DNA of 64,000 bases from Corythoichthys intestinalis (Eukaryota; Chordata; Actinopteri; Syngnathiformes; Syngnathidae): positions 813,501 through 877,500 of the forward strand of contig NC_080416.1 of assembly GCF_030265065.1 (NCBI RefSeq). The letters run 5' to 3'. Position 1 is the stretch's first letter. Each line of letters opens with the position of its first letter. This document shows, one piece after another, positions 31,142 through 58,187 of this stretch. Position numbers and translations under genes: made by a program. The notes beneath the pieces were generated by a model. It was given only the letters and a program-made list of their open reading frames with translations. It did not search any database and was not told the DNA's origin.

Positions 31142-32105
31142 TCACGGAATTTTTGATGCCCAAATTATGTGATTTGGTCAAAAATTGTAGGACTAGATAC
31201 CACACCCCCAAAACAACGTTAACGGGCAAACGGAAAATTTTGGGGGGCGGTTCGAAAAATTCCCTGCGTCGCGCGAGAATTACGGTCATTTCGATACTTG
31301 AACGTTGCCGATCGGTCAAACGGTTCGGGCTGCGCTGCGCCGAAAAAACGCGGAGAATAAAAACCAAGCTGCAGAATAATACTATCTTGGCCTTTGCAAG
31401 GCAAACCCCAACATAATAAGATGCTGTACTTAGCATTACTGCTGAGACACGGAATTTTTGATGGCCAAATTATGTGATTTGGTCAAAAATTGTAGGACTA
31501 GATACTCCCCCCCAAACCGCCCCCCCCCCCCCCCCCCAAATCAGCGTTAACGGGCAAACGGAACATTTTGGAGGGGCCGTTCGAAAAATTCCCTGCGTCG
31601 CGCGAGAATTACGGTCATTTCGATACTTGAACGTTGCCGATCGGTCAAACGGTTCGGGCTGCGCTGCGCCGAAAAAACGCGGAGAATAAAAACCAAGCTG
31701 CAGAATAATACTATCTTGGCCTTTGCAAGGCAAACCCCAACATAATAAGATGCTGTACTTAGCATTACTGCTGAGACACGGAATTTTTGATGGCCAAATT
31801 ATGTGATTTGGTCAAAAATTGTAGGACTAGATACTCCCCCCCAAACCGCCCCCCCCCCCCCCCCCCCAAATCAGCGTTAACGGGCAAACGGAACATTTTG
31901 GAGGGGCCGTTTGAAAAATTCCCTGCGTCGCGCGAGAATTACGGTCATTTCGATACTTGAACGTTGCCGATCGGTCAAACGGTTCGGGCTGCGCTGCGCC
32001 GAAAAAACGCGGAGAATAAAAACCAAGCTGCAGAATAACACTATCTTGGCCTTTGCAAGGCAAACCCCAACATAATAAGATGCTGTACTTAGCATTACTG
32101 CTGAG
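31142..32105. repeat. Tandem triplication of a 329-bp unit
   Basis: Three units start at about 31142, 31448 and 31777, each beginning CACGGAATTTTTGATG. Units 2 and 3 are 329 bp long and differ at only a couple of bases by eye. Unit 1 is shorter, mainly because its C-run is shorter. Each carries GCGTCGCGCGAGAATTACGG and CAAACGGTTCGGGCTGCGCT, unusually CpG-rich for this window. Near identity implies very recent duplication or gene conversion (or assembly error). Confidence 0.9.
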
Positions 32106-32811
32106 AAGTGGATGGAGAGTTTTCAATGATATATTTGCAACGAACACGACTACTGTGAACAGCTTTCTCGCTCGCTCTCGTCAGACTTTTACGGACAGCC
32201 CAGAACACACAGCACTCGACGCATCAACGATGCAACCCGATTTGTTACACGAATGTTGGTCTGCGTCAACACAAAACGCGTTTGGCGACGGGCAAGGCAG
32301 TTTTGGGCGACGGTTTAACTTTGTTCGTGTGTGTCTCCCCTTTCTTCGTTCTTTTTATGATGTTAAGATTGGTTTCCTTGGTAATAGCTTTTTCTCAGAA
32401 GACCCAACTATCTCCTTTGGGTACATAGCGCGAAAAAAGGCACTATGCAGTAGCTAAGCAAAAAACTTTAGCGCCAGGAAATAAGTGGCAGACCAAACAC
32501 GGGCGTCGTAAAGTCGTAGGTCGAGGACATCGTAACCCGAGGGCTCCCTGTAGTTTGCTCGTTGTTAATATCAACACGGTGTGACTCACCCTCATTTTGA
32601 ACGTGAGTGTAGAACTTTTTGTCTATGGTACTCTGTGAGCTACACTAGCGTGCACTGATTGTTACAAGCATTAAGTGTTGGTCATTTGAGTTTGTTTTTG
32701 AATGCTCATTGGAATTCCTTCCCTTTCGGTACAAAGCAAAAACTATCCAATGAGTAGGCTCTGTGCGCGCACATTCAAATAATCCCCATCTAAATAACAG
32801 CATCTGTATTT
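32106..32811. other. Intergenic, 3' flank of the smad4 paralogue
   Basis: The smad4 3'UTR (minus strand) must begin at 32811 and run down through here. No canonical poly(A) signal is convincing close to the stop. The 134-codon plus-strand frame (32053-32457) resembles nothing I know. Confidence 0.4.
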
Positions 32812-45067
<12,256 letters not shown>

Positions 45068-45371
45068 TTAACATAACGTAAACTTCTTAGACTGTGTCTA
45101 TTCATTCAGTTAGTGCTAAATGCCAATAATCCTGACATGTGGACCTGACACAGTTCTATTCAATCCCGAAATACTTGAAAACCACAAGATTTCATTGCGC
45201 TCTGCTCTATTCATTTCTTGGTGCGCAGCAAAGGCAAATTTATTGGCAAATCTCACAATAGTCCTAACTAGACTGGAATTTTCTTAAAATGCATTGACAA
45301 GCCACAAAGCTTTTCATAGAAAGCTGGATTTACCAGCACACAAATGAAGCATTTAAATCTCAAGACAATAA

Positions 45372-46822
45372 GGCTAGGTTCATACTACAGGTCTTAATGC
45401 ACGAATCAGATTTTTTTCCTGTTTTTCCGACTTGAGACAGGCATTAACTTGACGGTCTGAACGGGACCAGTCGCATAGAAGTGGACCATTTCAAATCCGA
45501 TCTGAGTCACTTTCGTATGTGGTTCAAATCTGATCTGGGCCACATTTTTCAGAACGTTACTGGCGGTCTGAACTGTCAAGACTCCCAAATCGGAATTCAT
45601 GCAGCAATTACGTCAGGAAAGCTAGAGGCATGGAGGACGGCAGCCATGTAGGTATTAGCGCCTAGCTTGAACTCTGCTTTTAAGCATTAAGCGGGCTTGA
45701 CCACAGTCATAAAAAAATTAGGGCTGTCAAACGATTAAGATTTTTAATTGAGTTAATTACAGCTTAAAAATTAATTCATCATAATTCATCGCAATTCAAA
45801 CCATCTCTAAAATATGCCATATTTTTCTGTAAATTATTGTTGGAATGGAAAGATAAGACACAAGACAGATATATACATTCAACATACGGTACATAAGTAC
45901 TGTATTAGTTTATTATAACAATAAATCAACAAGATGGCATTAACATTATTAACATTCTCTTGACGCGAACCATGGATAGAAAGACTTGTAGTGCTTAAAA
46001 GATAAATGTTAGTACAAGTTATAGAAATGCTATATTAAAACCCCTCTTAATGTTTTCGTTTTATTAAAATTTGAAAAATTTTCAATCAAAAAATAAACTA
46101 ATAGCTCGCCATTGTTGATGTCAATAATTACACCTCTTACGCATGGTGCTGGTGCTATAAAATCAGTAGGACCCAAGCGCCAGCAGAGGGCGCCAAACAC
46201 CAAAAAACAAGTAACAAGCGGACATTACACTCTGCTGTCATTTTAATCTGAGCGGGGCATGTGCGTTAATTGTGTCAAATATTTTAACGTGACTAATTTA
46301 AAAAATTAATTACCGCCTGTTAACGCGATAATTTTGACAGCCCTAAAAAAAAATAAAATGAAAAAACAAATAAGCCTCACAATTTTCGATTTTCATTCTG
46401 TGCGCCGAACGAGCAATATTACATTATTGCACACATGGCCGAGTCGGGGCAAACTGACGTACCCACGTCATTTCACGCAACACGTCAAGGCTCATATGTG
46501 TGCGTGTATGCGTTCTATCAGTACATAGAAACTTTGAATATAAGACTAAACGGGGATGATTAATGTCTGTTATGTGTGTCCTTTCTATGGAAATCGAAAT
46601 ATGATCACTCTGGAATGACATACAGCTAACATGTGTAAGTTGTTTTGATGCTTCTGCGCATGCGGGTCTCTTTGCTGAGCGCATCGCGTACTGCGAATTA
46701 GTGCGCACGTGTGATACTTGAACAGTCTCAATGGACAAAGGCAGTCTGAACAGGTACGCCAAAAAAACAGATATGGCAAAAAATCGGATTTGTGCATTAA
46801 GACCTGTAGTATGAACCTAGCC
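45372..46822. mobile_element. Harbinger-type MITE with nested hAT
   Basis: Inverted ends of about 33 bp start GGCTAGGTTCATACTACAGG. A TAA duplication lies on both sides (45369-45371, 46823-46825), the PIF/Harbinger signature. The interior shows further inverted similarity and the hAT copy at 45719-46345. No transposase or Myb gene is visible. Confidence 0.8.
45719..46345 (-). mobile_element. hAT MITE (TAGGGCTGTC family), copy 2
   Basis: Ends TAGGGCTGTCAAACGATTAA and TTTTGACAGCCCTA, in reverse orientation to the copy at 27673. The flanks are A-rich (AAAAAAAT), consistent with an 8-bp duplication. It is nested in the Harbinger-type MITE. Confidence 0.85.
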
Positions 46823-46825
46823 TAA

Positions 46826-47740
46826 GACTGCAATCATATCTGATTCCGATTGGATGCCTTTTCCTGTCTGATTTTTAGGGATGACTGTTGCGGTCCAAAT
46901 CAGATCTGAGCCTGTTCAGACTGGGTCACATTATTGATGCACAAAACTCAATATGCAAAGATGGATCATGTCTATTGTAGTCTAGTTGGTTGGGTTTTAA
47001 TTGTATGGTAAATGACTAAGAGAAGAGTTACATACAATGATGATTTACACACAATTCTAAACTTGATCAAGATGAGTGAGTTATTCCCTCATGTGGCTTG
47101 CTGTGTTCATTCGTCATTGAAGTTTTGATTGAGACCAGATTTTTGGAACGCCATATATTACTATGGAAGAGCGTGTGGCCTTGTAGAACACTGAATCAGC
47201 TAACTGAAATATTCACCGAGATAAAGGAAAAGAAGGCTCAGCATGTATTTGGAAGATTTCACTTGACTCGCTCAGTTGATTAGATTTTTTTTTTCCAGGG
47301 GAATGTGTATTCCAAATTAGACAGGGTCCGGGAGCAAATATAACCTTCTACACAATTCCGTCGCTTCGAGCGAGCGAGGTGTCCAGAACGCGCAGTTGCG
47401 TGATTGTATGTTTGGGGTCCTTGCTATCAGTCTGCCATTTGTTTGGGTTTGCCCGTGTCTGGCACAATAATAGCCGCTGCACACGACGACAACCCAAAAT
47501 GACATTTAACACATAATTTATCTCAATTTGCCATCTAAATCGCTGACTTTAGACCAAAGCTGAAGGGATTTGTTTGAATGATGGTCGAGTTCATTGTCGT
47601 GAAAGCCATTCGTCAACGTTTTCGGAGGAGCTGTAGAACCAAGATAAACTTTAGCAGGAAATAAGTCAGCATCTTCCCTGAATGTATTATCCGCCATGTC
47701 AAAAGTGGTATTTAAATAAGCGGTGTTTAGAGGTGAATTA
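46826..47740. other. Intron or intergenic with an unknown small frame
   Basis: Presumed 5' intron of smad4. A minus-strand frame from an ATG at 47697 to a stop at 47518 (59 aa, starting MADNTFREDADLFPAK) has gene-like composition, but I do not recognise it. Confidence 0.35.
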
Positions 47741-47744
47741 TGTT

Positions 47745-48000
47745 GAAGCAGAGGTGGGTAGAGTAGCCAAAAATTTGACTCCATTAAGAGTAGCGTTACT
47801 TCAAAATATGAACCGTAGTGTATCATATGGGATTTTTCATCATATAGAATCCGGTTCAAAAGTTTGGGGTCAAAGCGACCCCAAACTTTTGAATGGTAGT
47901 GTAAGCAAAAGTAATAAAATCTACTCAAGTACAAGTTAAGTATTTGGTGAAAAGAATACGCAAGTAATGGGACTAACATCGTGAGTAACTGCTTTGGATG
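47745..48000 (+). repeat. Dispersed fish repeat with a 40-bp hairpin
   Basis: GAGGTGGGTAGAGTAGCCAAAAA starts a common fish repeat. It is interrupted by a mini-element containing TTCAAAAGTTTGGGGTC and its perfect complement GACCCCAAACTTTTGAA separated by five bases, the terminal sequence of another Tc1-like family. Confidence 0.6.
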
Positions 48001-48040
48001 TTTGATTTTTTTTTTTTTTTTAAACAATGGTATTGTTTTT

Positions 48041-50431
<2,391 letters not shown>

Positions 50432-50649
50432 TATGTATATATTGCCAAAGCTCCACACTTACTTTTTGTATTGGTTGCACTTTTTTCTTAAGGTGCACAA
50501 AATGTCACCCACATTTTGCATTGCATCACCTTTAACGCCATACTTTTAATCACGCTCCATAACATTCTTATGCGTGGGTCCACTCAAATTCACTCAGGCT
50601 TTGACACTCACGCTGCTGAGAAAAGCTTCTAGACAACGAAGAATGACTA

Positions 50650-50815
50650 AACGATGATTAACACATTTGTGCCTTTGATCGTAGAGCTAGAGGCTTCGCT
50701 CGCCAGATCAAAGCTACAAACCTGTCAATCATTGTTAAGTGGCAAACTTACCCGCTGCACTACTGATCAAGAAAAGCAGCAGGAGGGAAAGTAAGAGGCT
50801 GTCCGAGCATGAAGC
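50650..50815 (+). repeat. Dispersed repeat with hairpin, copy 2
   Basis: Counterpart of 8195-8375. TTTGATC and GATCAAA frame a variable core, and GTAGAGCTA and AAAGCTACAAAC are shared. Confidence 0.5.
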
Positions 50816-50831
50816 ACAAAAACATAAATAT

Positions 50832-51781
50832 TAGAGGTGGGAATCTTTGGGCACCTAACGATTCGATTACGATTCAGAGGCTCTGATTTGATTATAAATC
50901 GATTATTGTTGCACCACAACCGTCACCCTCCAAACCTACCCCCCACCTGCTTTTAATTTTTTTGTACACTAGTTCCAAAATTGTTCAAAAATCATCCCAG
51001 GCTAAACAAAGTACTATTTCAGTATCAAGTTAACCGTTAAAAACAGTAAATAAAGTACTCAAGTCCCCATTCTGTGTTGGCAGCTTTAAACTACATTCAA
51101 TTAATTTAATGTTGTGAATCAACCGTTAAAGTTGTTAAAATTGCTCCAATTATTCCATAATTTCCCTTCTGTCTACTTTCGACATGTGAAAGTTTTAAAA
51201 CAGTTTCATAATTTAAAGATAGATTCAAGTCAAGATTTTGCCGATTTTTTTTTTAGATAAAAAGTAATTCGGTTCGCTATAACAGAACCTTCTAGAGAAC
51301 TCACTGCTTTAAGATAGCGGCTGTTTACTAATGCCGGAAAGTCTGTCCTTTCGCATCTCGGTTCAATAATACATGTTCTAACACTGCTGTTGTCTGTCAT
51401 TTTGCATCGAGTTCTACATATATATGATATCTACTGTAGCCGTATGTTTGTAGCAACTAGCCACTGGGCGTTGTTTGTAGCGGCTGTCGGCCGCAGTCCG
51501 GTATGATTGTTTTTTTATCTAGCGGCATGAGTTGAACGTGATATTTACTCTCTGTCTGTTCCTCATTGCGTCCCGAAGACCACGCTGACGGTGTTTCATT
51601 CCCGCTTTACCTGGTATAATTCAATCATCGGAATTTGGATGTTTGTGAATCGTTCTCGAATCTTCCACGGCCGAACCGCGAATAATCTAAGAATCGGAAA
51701 TTTTGCACACTTCTAATAAATATCCTTTTCACCTGATTCCGATCCTCTGAAAAATGGCTTGATTGGATCGGGACATCCCTA
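50832..51781 (+). repeat. hAT-like repeat with YY1-type motif, copy 2
   Basis: It starts TAGAGGTGGGAATCTTTGGG and ends GATCGGGACATCCCTA, the right end also used by 56566-58366. The middle shares CTGCTTTAAGATAGCGGCTG with copy 1, so the ATGGCGG word has decayed here. No matching flanks were found. Confidence 0.6.
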
Positions 51782-52038
51782 GTATTAACGATGTCTCGAG
51801 GAAGTCCGGGTAATCTGGGATTCTCGCGTTTCATTGGCTAAAATAGTACCAACAATGATATAATCTCTCCCCCATGTTGACATTTTCTCCACTAGCACTC
51901 GTCAGAAAATTGAATTTCTGTGGGGTTTTTTTTTTTCCCAATGAAAGGCTTTCGTTGGTATTCAGGTTTAAGGTGTTTTCCGTCCCTTTACGTTTAAATG
52001 CATTACTATATAGAAATGCTTAAAAGAGTCTTGCTTAC

Positions 52039-52114
52039 CTCGTATTAAGTTGGTCAACCAAGGAGTGACCAGAAGGTTCACTGGGATCATGATGGCCCAG
52101 TTCTGAATCAGTCC
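52039..52114 (-). other. Probable 5'UTR exon of the smad4 paralogue
   Basis: On the minus strand a CACACAG acceptor and a CGAG/GTAAGC donor enclose a 76-nt segment of non-repetitive sequence. It contains an ATG (52090) opening MIPVNLLVTPWLTNLIR without a stop. Joined to the coding exon at 44984 or 44981, this small frame ends at a TGA that overlaps the smad4 start region. The exon is inferred from splice signals only. Confidence 0.4.
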
Positions 52115-52493
52115 CTGTGTGCAAAGTGGATGGAGATGCTTTGTTAGGTTAGGTTTTAGGGCATTTTTGGGTCACTTCCTTGTTAACTCATTGGCTGCCA
52201 TCGACGGTGCTGAACGTCCAATCCATTTTGACCGGGAGGGGACGAACGAACAGATGAATGTAACTGCGGACAAGAAAGTGAGCCAAGTGCTGTAGCGCAC
52301 GCACTCGATCACACAAATCTACGGTTTTATGGCGCCAGTGTCAAAATAAAAGCATGCGATTTTGTATGTATTGTTATATGAATGGGCTAAAACGTGCCAG
52401 TCAGGCACAACAACCCCAGGGGACAGATCGGAATCCCTGGCGGGGCCGTAAAAGTGACAACCCTGGTGTAGCACATAGTGGTATATATACGAG

Positions 52494-52646
52494 AGGTCGT
52501 CTTGTGCCTTATCTTTCCATTCCAACAATAATTTACAGAAAAATATGGCATATTTTAGAAATGGTTTGATTTGCGATTAATTACAATTAATTCATTTTTA
52601 AGCTGTAATTAACTCGATTCAACATTTTAATCGTTTGACAGCCCTA
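52494..52646 (+). repeat. hAT MITE fragment (TAGGGCTGTC family)
   Basis: Only the right 150 bp remain, ending TCGTTTGACAGCCCTA. It matches the right ends of 27673-28282 and 57131-57751. Confidence 0.8.
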
Positions 52647-53893
52647 CTTTTTACATGACTTACAGTGGCTGCTGCTGGCCAAAAAAAATACATTCTAATA
52701 TCCCTCCTCTCCACCTCTCCAAAGGGGGCAGAGGAGGCGGCATGTTGTCGACATGAATCTGTTGGGGCTGTGTGAGTATGTGTGTGTGTCTTTGTGGTGG
52801 GATAAGGGGGCTTCAACTCATCAGCCAACCAAACGTTCGTTTGAGAGGGGGTGGGGGGACGAATAAACGGGCAATATCAACAAGTGAAAAGGAATCAATG
52901 TAAGTCTGAATATAATGAAAATACTTAATAATGGTAGGGTCAATTCTTTCATTACAACAATATGGGAAGACAGTCTAAATGACCTATATAATTGAACTCT
53001 ATATAATGCAAAAAAGGTTGCTTAAAAGTTGGTCGGGACAATTTGAGCATTCTGAAAAGTTGCTAGTGTTATGGCCCTTCCGTCCCTATGCAAACCTACG
53101 CCCTTGATAGTATGTATTATCTTTTGTATGCTGAATAATATTTTGTAATATGAAGTGGGAAAAGCATTGACAATTTTTCATGAACGATTTCGTATCCCGA
53201 GTTACCTCATGTTTTGCGAGTGTGAAGATGACAAGGGGAGGAAACTACACACGGGCTCACACTGCTCAAGTTTATTTGAACGCTATTCAGTAAATGAATA
53301 TCCATAAATGTTCTTGTTCATGTCATGTCTGGGACTCCGTAGCATCTCCGCAGACAGTCACAGGTATTTGTTGGTGCCCCCGCCTCCTCCTCGTCGTCTT
53401 AAATACACTATATGCTCATCCTGCAGGCCCCAAGCGCCACAGCTGGAGGACACTGTAGCGCGAATGAAAACTTCAATCAATATTTTCCCAGGATTCATGA
53501 AGTCGTGCCGACTGTCACCTCACTGATCAGATCTGAGCAGCGTCCGTGGTTTCCGTTGACTCCATTAAAATCGATAGAAACGCGTCACCGACATGTAACC
53601 GACCGACGACATCTATATATAATACTGTATATAGATAGAAAGGTGACAGAAAATGTACTGTACATGAACGTTTCCTGTTAACTACATGGCCAAAGTTAAA
53701 CACACGGGCAAGTGAACGCTCGCAAATAGATGAACGAGCACAACATCACCTGGAACGAACCCGGGAAAGATTGAAAGAGAAGCGCGACAATTTGGCGAGC
53801 TAATTATGAGCAAGTTGCACTTGAAAATCGTTTGTTTGGAACGTAGGCGACAGCTGGCGGAAGGAACATTCGCGCGGAATCGCCAATACTTAC

Positions 53894-54440
53894 ACATCAG
53901 ACGGAGAGAAGAGAAGAACTTGAACAGAAAGACCGCTGAGGTGTCCGCTGAGCAATCGCTTCAAGTGGTGTTGACCAGCTAGTATGAATGTTTACTGGCC
54001 TCTACATGAGCTGGCTTGTCTATCACGCCGGCGACACTTCCATAAATTGCCGCTAAACGGAGTCAAAATCTCTGCTATGCTAGCCTGGGTGTCTCACACT
54101 AGCTTTATCATTTTATCAGTCTTGCTGTCTCCTCGTGCATCCTGCCCGTTCCTCACGCGCACGACACAATAACAATAGAGGGGAGACATCGTGCGCGTCG
54201 GTGTCGCGACGCGCTCGGGCCAATAGCGGCCCGGCTTTCATACGCACGGTGGCCGTCGGCCAATGGGGAGGCGCTTTTCACCGCGACGCTGCGAGCCAGG
54301 GTCTGTCTGGTTCGTCGAGATTGACAGGCCCGCGAGACTGTTTTCTTTAAGGTGGCGCCGCGGAGATTAGCGCTCCCCCAACATACGTTTACATGGGCGC
54401 GAATTACAACTGTACCCCGAGGTGGGACAAAACTCAACAC
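53894..54440 (-). promoter_or_regulatory. Probable smad4 promoter and first non-coding exon
   Basis: 54150-54400 is the most CpG-dense part of the window, with two CCAAT boxes (GGCCAATAGC near 54219, GGCCAATGGG near 54259) and no TATA box. On the minus strand, about 250 bp further on, a strong donor GTAAGTAT (53893) could close a first exon. Assignment to smad4 is by orientation and lack of another candidate. Confidence 0.5.
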
Positions 54441-54845
54441 TTGGACATGCTTTCAAGAAGCTTATTTCTATTTGCACATTTGGATTTATTTATTTTAGGC
54501 TTATTTGTTTCCTTATCATAAAAAAAAAGTCAATCCTTGTCAAACTATATTCAATTTTAATGTGCTCCATGCAAGTGTCATTTTGGCCTATTTTATTAAT
54601 GTTACTTATGTTTTTATTATTCTAAGAAGTCAATGTTTATCTTCAATTTATATGCAGTGGCGGATGAAGTACGTACTCAAGTACAAACACAGGCGCAAAA
54701 AAAAAATCACTGAATAGTAAAAGAATCTAAGAAAAATATACATAAAAGTGCAAAAGTAATTGCTTTAAAATTTAAGTAAAAAGTAAAAGTATTTTCTCCT
54801 GATGCAAAAATTTTATATATGTATATTTTATATACTATACATATA

Positions 54846-55724
54846 CATTGGAGTGGTATGAAAAAGTATCTAAACCTTTTAGAATTTCTCACATTTCTGC
54901 CTAAAATCCCCATCAAATGTGATCTATCAAAATCACACAGATGGAAAAAACTGCTTTAACTAAAACCACCCAAACATTTATACATTTTCATATTTTAATG
55001 AGGATAGTATGCAAACAATGACAGAACGGGGAAATTAAGTAAGTGAACCATCACATTTAATATTGTTTTGCCCCTCCTTTGGCAGCAATTACTTCAACCA
55101 GACACTTCCTGTAGTTGCAGATCAGTCTGGCACATTGATAAGGACTAATATTGGCCCATTCTTCTCTACAAAACTGCTGGAGTTCATTCAAATTCCTGGG
55201 ATTTCTGGCATGAATCACTGTCTTTAGGTCATGCCACAGCATCTAAATGGGGTTCAAGTCTGGACTTTGACTTGGCCACTCCAGAATGTGTATTTTGTTC
55301 TTCTGAAACCATTCTGAAGTTGATTTACTTCTGTGTTTTGGATCATTCTTGTTGCAGCATCCATCCTCTTTTTAGCTTTGACTGTCTGACAGATGGCTTC
55401 AGGTTTTCCTGCAAAACATTCTGATAAACTTTTGAATTCATTCTTCCATTCATGATTGCAAGTTGTCCAGGCTCTGAGGTAGCAAAACAGCCCCAAATCA
55501 TGATGTTCCCACCACCATGCTTCAGGGTGGGGATGAGGTGTTTATGTTGGTGAGCTGTTTCATTTTTCCTCCGCACATGTTGTGTGTTACTCCCAAACAC
55601 AATTAAAGCAGACACATTTTTTTTCATCTGTGTGATTTTGACAAAGATCAGGTCACATTTGACGGTGATTTCATGCAGAAATTTGAGAAATTCCAAAAGG
55701 TTCAGATACTTTTTCATACCACTG
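54846..55724 (-). mobile_element. Tc1-like transposon, fourth family, internally deleted
   Basis: Ends read CAGTGGTATGAAAAAGTATC on the minus strand (the left copy is worn), flanked by TA. On the minus strand the C-terminal part of the transposase is visible: HGGGNIMIWGCFATSEPG near 55520 and the terminal block MLWHDLKTVIHARNPRN to EVIAAKGGAKQY at 55057. A frameshift and stop separate them, and the N-terminal half is deleted. Confidence 0.9.
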
Positions 55725-56061
55725 TATATATATATATATATATATAAAAATGCATACATACTGGAGAGATAAGTCAATATTCAAGGAAAGAACCTGAAAA
55801 TTCATTGACTGCTCCGTTTTGCTTAAAACTGCAAAATGCGGAAAAAAAAAAAAAAAAGTACTAAAACTGACTGCACTGTAAACAGGAGCTTAACAAGCTC
55901 CATCTCCATGATTTTGCTTAATGACAGATTGCAAGCAATTATCAGGTGCAGGTCGTTTTTATTAGGTCAACATCTTGTTCACCTGCCCAATCTTTCTTGT
56001 ATTCACGTTGCTGCCTCTCGTGCTCAGTTATGGTATTGTTGGTGTACAGTACAATTTGCCT

Positions 56062-56311
56062 CAGCAGTGACCTTTTATGTCAGGGAGTTATGGCGAGAAA
56101 TTCTAGCCACTTTAGCCCTTGGACATATGCCATGAGGAGGAGGACCCAGGGACGACCCAGAACATGCCAGCTAGCAAGACTGCTTCCTGGTTAACACGGG
56201 AAAGCCTTGGGATCCCCCTGGAGGAGCTGGATGAAGTTGCCGGGAGAGAGAAGTCTGAGTTTCCCTGCTGAACTGTCCTCAAATGAAGTGGAAGATGATG
56301 GATGGATGCAT
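56062..56311 (+). mobile_element. 3' end of a LINE (Rex/RTE-like)
   Basis: It carries the end of a reverse-transcriptase gene (GRPRTC, then GGGATCCCCCTGGAGGAGCT) and the GGAAGATGATGGATGGATG tail found on many fish LINEs. Severely 5' truncated. The exact clade cannot be fixed from 250 bp. Confidence 0.65.
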
Positions 56312-56732
56312 AATCATTAATACTTTATTTTTAGCCACATTAGAGGCAACCATAAGTCTTTCATTGGAAAAACTAGTACAATTAGCTCCAATTTTGCAAA
56401 TATTTTACCTGTGTACACTCAACATAAGATTGACTTTTTAGGCCCATTTCGTGATTTGACCCCCCCCCAAAAAAAGCCATTTGCAAATCCACAAAAAAAT
56501 TTGAAGAGTTATCATGCCTTCAGTAAATACCTTTAAAACCCTGTGACAAAGACAAATACTAGAAAAAGGGATGTCCCAATGCTGATTTTTTAAAATTTCT
56601 GGTCCGGTTTCTTTACACAATGTTTTCCCGATACCATTTATCAAACACCAGTAAAAAAAAAAAAAACTATTTTTTTTATATTAAACCAAGCTCTGCTGGT
56701 ACCTCCTCAAGAAAATGACACAATGCTCTGTT

Positions 56733-58187
56733 ACCGTAATTTTCGGACTAGAAGCCGCTACTTTTTTTCCCTACTTTAGAATCCTGCGGCTTATAGTCCA
56801 TTGCGGCTTATTTGTTGATTTATTTGGGTTATTTGGATCTGACAGCGGCGTCATAAGACTGCCATAATTATGACATGACACAAATATGGGCATTTATGAA
56901 TGCTTGTGACAGATGTCATTAAGTGTCATCTAGCAAATTATGTCTCTCACTCCATTTATGTCCAGCTCGGATCTCAAAAATGAGATAATTTGCTGAATGG
57001 CACAAAATGACGTCTGTCACAAGCATTCATTGAGGCTCATAGTAGTATAATGTCATAAGTATGATGGTCTTATGACAGTCTTATGGCGCCACTGTCAAAA
57101 AAAGTGTTGCCAAATATCATAACTAGCAATTAGGGCTGTCAAAATTATCGCGTTAACGGGAGGTAATACATTTTTTAAATTAATCACGGTAAAATACTTG
57201 ACGCAATTAACGTACATGCCCCGCTCAAACAGATTAAAATGACAGCACAGTGCAATGCCAACTTGTTACTTGTGTTTTTTGGAGTTTTCTTGCCCTCTGC
57301 TGGCGCTTGGGTGCGACTGATTTTATGGGCTGAAGCACCCATGAGCATTGTGTAATTATTGACATCAACAATGGCGGGCTACTAGTTTATGTTTTGATTG
57401 AAAATTTTACAAATTTTATTAAAACGAAAACATTACTTTCTATAACTTGTACTAACATTTATCTTTTAAGAACTACAAGTCTTTCTATCCATGGATCACT
57501 TTAACAGAATGTTAATAATGTTAATGCCATCTTGTTGATTTATTGTTATAAAAAACAAATAGAGTACTTATGTATTGTATATTGAATGTATATATCCATC
57601 TTGTGTCTTATCTTTCCATTCCAACAATAATTTACAGAAAAATATGGCATATTTTACAGATGGTTTGAATTGTGATTAGTTACGATTAATTACAATTAAT
57701 TTTTAAGCTGTAATTAACTCGATTAAAAATTTTAATCGTTTGACAGCCTTACTAGCAATTCATGAAACAACAGGAACAGTATCTGAAGAAATAATTAGCA
57801 CAGAACATGAATTTTAATTGTAATCTGTAGCGCTGCAATGCATGCTAAGAGTCATGTTGGACGACAACAGCGTTGACAGCAGTGGTTGACTGTCTCCCGC
57901 AAGGGAGCAGTCATGGCCAAATGAAGTTTTTTGAAGCAATGAAGCTTTGCAGCCAATTGGTCAATTGGTTCATTTGGTCTTGTGACAGTCTTATGATGCC
58001 GCTGTCAAATAAAGTGTTACCGGTTAATATCATTTGGTGTAAATATCCCATAATACAGTGAGGATAGCTGCGGCTTATACTCTGGTGCGGCTTATCTATG
58101 AACAAATGCCTTTTTTTCGTGTCAAATTTGGTGGGTGGCGGCTTATAATCAGGTGCGCCTTGTAGTCCGAAATTTACGGCACTATCA
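56733..58187 (+). mobile_element. Middle element with CCGTAATTTTCGGACTA ends
   Basis: Left CCGTAATTTTCGGACTAGAA and right TAGTCCGAAATTTACGG are imperfect inverses. The left end matches a fragment at 33145-33250. The superfamily is not certain. It contains the hAT copy at 57131. Confidence 0.65.
57131..57751 (+). mobile_element. hAT MITE (TAGGGCTGTC family), copy 3, innermost
   Basis: 621 bp with a perfect 8-bp duplication CTAGCAAT (57123-57130, 57752-57759). Same family as 27673-28282. Confidence 0.92.

Larger units (their letters stand above)
30402..32545. mobile_element. Possible composite element with CCTCGAGTTACGA ends
   Basis: The left edge GAGAGTCCTCGAGTTACGAA and right edge TAACCCGAGGGCTCCCTGT are imperfect inverses of each other and resemble the ends of 60150-60921. 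The interior holds the minisatellite repeat (30480-31110), the 329-bp tandem array (31142-32105) and unrecognised sequence with a 134-codon frame (32053-32457). No target duplication was established. Confidence 0.4.

Noticed and set aside
31053-32147. Repeated 60-127-codon frames (MLSTASYYVGV type)
   Set aside because: They recur exactly with the 329-bp tandem unit on both strands, so they reflect the duplication and not a gene family.
54135-54440. Arg/Ala-rich frames on both strands
   Set aside because: They lie in the CpG-rich promoter-like region and show no known domain or splice context.
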